Source: Streptomyces sp. NBC_00568
Lineage (GTDB): Bacteria > Actinomycetota > Actinomycetes > Streptomycetales > Streptomycetaceae
Direction: 5' to 3'
Length of the DNA stretch: 64,000 nt
NCBI RefSeq assembly: GCF_026341855.1
Contig: NZ_JAPENW010000001.1
Location: 4,269,001 to 4,333,000 of the forward strand
Shown: positions 62,651 to 64,000 of the stretch, one piece after another
Numbering within the stretch: position 1 is the first letter of the stretch
Layout of the letters: each line of letters opens with the position of its first letter
Program-made: the position numbers and the translations under genes
Notes under the pieces: generated by a model
Seen by the model: only the letters and a program-made list of their open reading frames with translations
Told to the model about the DNA's origin: nothing
Database searches by the model: none

Positions 62651-63058
62651 TCAGCTGCCGACGGCGCCGTTGCCCGACAGGACCGGGATGTTGTCCAGGA
62701 TGTGCGAGAGCGGCTCGTCGCCCTTGGCCTGGGTGGAGTTCTCGGTGCACTGCTGGTTCTGCGGGGCCGAGAGGACGGGGACGTCCTGCAGGCCGATCTG
62801 CGCCAGGCCGGCGATGTTCTGGACGTTGAGCTTGGCCGGCAGGCCGACGCAGGGCTTGTTCAGCGAGCCCTGGACCAGCGAGAGCTGGGGGCTCTGGTCG
62901 CCGAACGTGGCCTGGTTGCCGTACTTCTGGACGGCTCCGTTGCCGTTGACGGTGGTGACACCGTCGTCGTTGCCGATGGCGAGCGCCTGGGGCGCGGCGG
63001 CGGCGGAGACGCCGGCGATGGAAGCGGCAATGGCCGCGGTCGCCCAGAGCTTCTTCAT
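62651..63058 (-). CDS. Rodlin (RdlA/RdlB family)
   Basis: 135 residues. Signal peptide MKKLWATAAIAASIAGVSAAAAPQALA, then the rodlin sequence: IGNDDGVTTVNGN, QKYGNQATFGDQSPQLSLVQGSLNKPCVGLPAKL, GLQDVPVLSAPQNQQCTENS and QAKGDEPLSHILDNIPVL. One pair of cysteines is conserved. Rodlins assemble the paired-rod surface layer on aerial hyphae and spores together with chaplins. This is one of three rodlin genes here. The last 35 codons are identical in DNA to the next rodlin. Confidence 0.96.
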   Translation of the reverse strand: MKKLWATAAIAASIAGVSAAAAPQALAIGNDDGVTTVNGNGAVQKYGNQATFGDQSPQLSLVQGSLNKPCVGLPAKLNVQNIAGLAQIGLQDVPVLSAPQNQQCTENSTQAKGDEPLSHILDNIPVLSGNGAVGS

Positions 63059-63257
63059 GTTCGTTTGCCCTTTCGGAGAGCGACTCCGAACGGAGCCGCG
63101 TCATGATCAACAGTGCTGCGGATGGAGTGGTTGCGGGGTATCCCCCGGATGGCTCACGGGGGTCTCGGGCCGACGCGTCGCCGCCGCTGTCGTCGTGGAG
63201 GTGACAGCGGCAGCGGGCCACCGGGAGTGCCGGCGGCCCGCTGTGCGCGGCGGTGGG

Positions 63258-63668
63258 TCAGCTGCGGCTGGCGCCGTTGCCCGACAGGACCGGGATGTTG
63301 TCCAGGATGTGCGAGAGCGGCTCGTCGCCCTTGGCCTGGGTGGAGTTCTCGGTGCACTGCTGGTTCTGCGGGGCGGACAGGATCGGGACGTCCTGGAGGC
63401 CGATCTGCGCCGCGCCGAGCACGTTCTGGGCGTTGAGCTTGGCCGGCAGGCCGATGCAGGGCTTGTTCAGGGAACCCTGGATGAGCGCCATCTGCGGGCT
63501 CATGTTGCCGTACGTGGCCTGGTTGCCGTAGATCTGCGAGGCGGCGTTGCCGTTGACGGTGGTGACACCGTCGTCGTTGCCGATGGCCAGCGCCTGCGGC
63601 GCGGCGGCAGCCGAGGCTCCGACGACGGAAGCGGCGATCGCCGCAGCAGCCATAACCTTCTTGATCAC
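63258..63668 (-). CDS. Rodlin (RdlA/RdlB family), second copy
   Basis: 136 residues from GTG 63668 (VIKKVMAAAAIAASVVG); GGGAT lies upstream, and ATG 63653 is a weaker start. Signal peptide, then the rodlin body: IGNDDGVTTVNGNAASQIYGNQATYGNMSPQMALIQGSLNKPCIGLP, IGLQDVPILSAPQNQQCTENS and the same C-terminus as its neighbour. It is about 200 bp upstream of the first rodlin gene on the same strand and divergent from the third, 251 bp away. A 105-bp block (63270-63374) is identical to the first copy, which implies recent duplication or gene conversion. Confidence 0.95.
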   Translation of the reverse strand: MIKKVMAAAAIAASVVGASAAAAPQALAIGNDDGVTTVNGNAASQIYGNQATYGNMSPQMALIQGSLNKPCIGLPAKLNAQNVLGAAQIGLQDVPILSAPQNQQCTENSTQAKGDEPLSHILDNIPVLSGNGASRS

Positions 63669-63918
63669 TTGCTGATCCCTTCTGGAGAAACCCCGTCCAC
63701 CGGAGCGATCTGGACAACTGACCCCGGGCCGCATAGTTGCTCCGATTCACCCCAATGGCCGATGTGAGGGGCGTGGCGGTCAAATCCTCGGGCCAGAGGT
63801 TCCGTGAATTCAGGAGGGCCTTGCAGTCCGATCGGGTGACCTGGCGCAACCAATCCCCTCGGCTCCGGTTGGGGTGGAGGCAGGAATATGGTCACAGGCA
63901 GAAAAGGAACCCGGAGAA

Positions 63919-64000
63919 ATGTTCAAGAAGGCAATGGCCGTGGCAGCGGTCGCGGCTTCCGTCGTCGGCGTCTCGGCGGCGGCCGCCCCGCAGGCGCTGG
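63919..64000 (+). CDS. Rodlin (third copy, cut by the window edge)
   Basis: Only 27 codons are visible: MFKKAMAVAAVAASVVGVSAAAAPQAL, a signal peptide nearly the same as those of the other two rodlins (KKxMA, SVVGxSAAAAPQAL). It is divergent from the second copy, the arrangement of rdlA and rdlB in S. coelicolor. GGAGAA directly precedes the ATG. Confidence 0.88.
   Translation, partial: MFKKAMAVAAVAASVVGVSAAAAPQAL

Overview
The window is a stretch of chromosome from a Streptomyces species. The evidence is very high G+C with strong G/C third-codon bias, GTG/TTG starts, many secreted and lipoprotein signal peptides, and three genes for rodlins, the rodlet-layer proteins of streptomycete aerial hyphae. 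From memory, the right-hand part (recD2, citrate synthase, copper ATPase and chaperone, methylmalonate-semialdehyde dehydrogenase, rodlins) resembles the S. coelicolor chromosome around SCO2717-SCO2740. I could not run that comparison. No rRNA, tRNA, transposase, integrase or CRISPR array was seen.

Layout. Positions 1-5.7 kb hold secreted and cell-surface genes: an FG-GAP protein cut by the window edge, an extracellular endonuclease I, a membrane mannosyltransferase-like glycosyltransferase, a nested minisatellite and a beta-lactamase-like hydrolase. From 5.8 to 14.8 kb come a two-in-one ABC exporter, small secreted proteins, an S37 tripeptidyl aminopeptidase, a lipoprotein and a Tat-exported GH3 N-acetylhexosaminidase. 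From 15.2 to 25 kb come two LysR regulators with divergent partners (EamA exporter plus an unusual EPSP synthase; an RBBP9-type hydrolase), a Gfo/Idh/MocA oxidoreductase, acetyltransferases, an MHYT membrane sensor and a MarR-GNAT fusion. From 25.7 to 30.2 kb lies a LacI-controlled, translationally coupled three-gene operon (oxidoreductase, DUF993 aldolase-like protein, TIM-barrel isomerase) for an unidentified sugar or polyol.

From 30.4 to 43 kb are recD2, citrate synthase, copper export (copA/copZ with a CsoR-type box), a TetR/MMPL export pair, a zinc dehydrogenase, a GNAT protein and a 66-residue MerR-like DNA-binding protein with direct repeats upstream. From 43.4 to 52 kb is a myo-inositol catabolic locus: AraC regulator and IolE-like protein on one strand, and iolC, an IolJ/Cgl0159-type aldolase, iolB, iolD and mmsA on the other, ending at a strong terminator. 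No obvious inositol dehydrogenase or inositol transporter lies in this run. From 52 to 64 kb are a truncated lipoprotein gene beside a lower-GC patch, an amino-acid permease, a GNAT protein, a striking S15-peptidase/ABC-ATPase fusion coupled to its permease, a vWA lipoprotein, a long-chain acyl-CoA synthetase and the rodlin cluster.

The most unusual items are: the secreted-hydrolase/ABC-ATPase fusion; the LacI/DUF993 operon; an EPSP synthase with Ala at the glyphosate-sensitivity position, placed next to an exporter; several intergenic GC-rich minisatellites; a 105-bp perfectly identical tract between two rodlin genes; and three structured non-coding stretches near 10.1, 30.2 and 34.7 kb.
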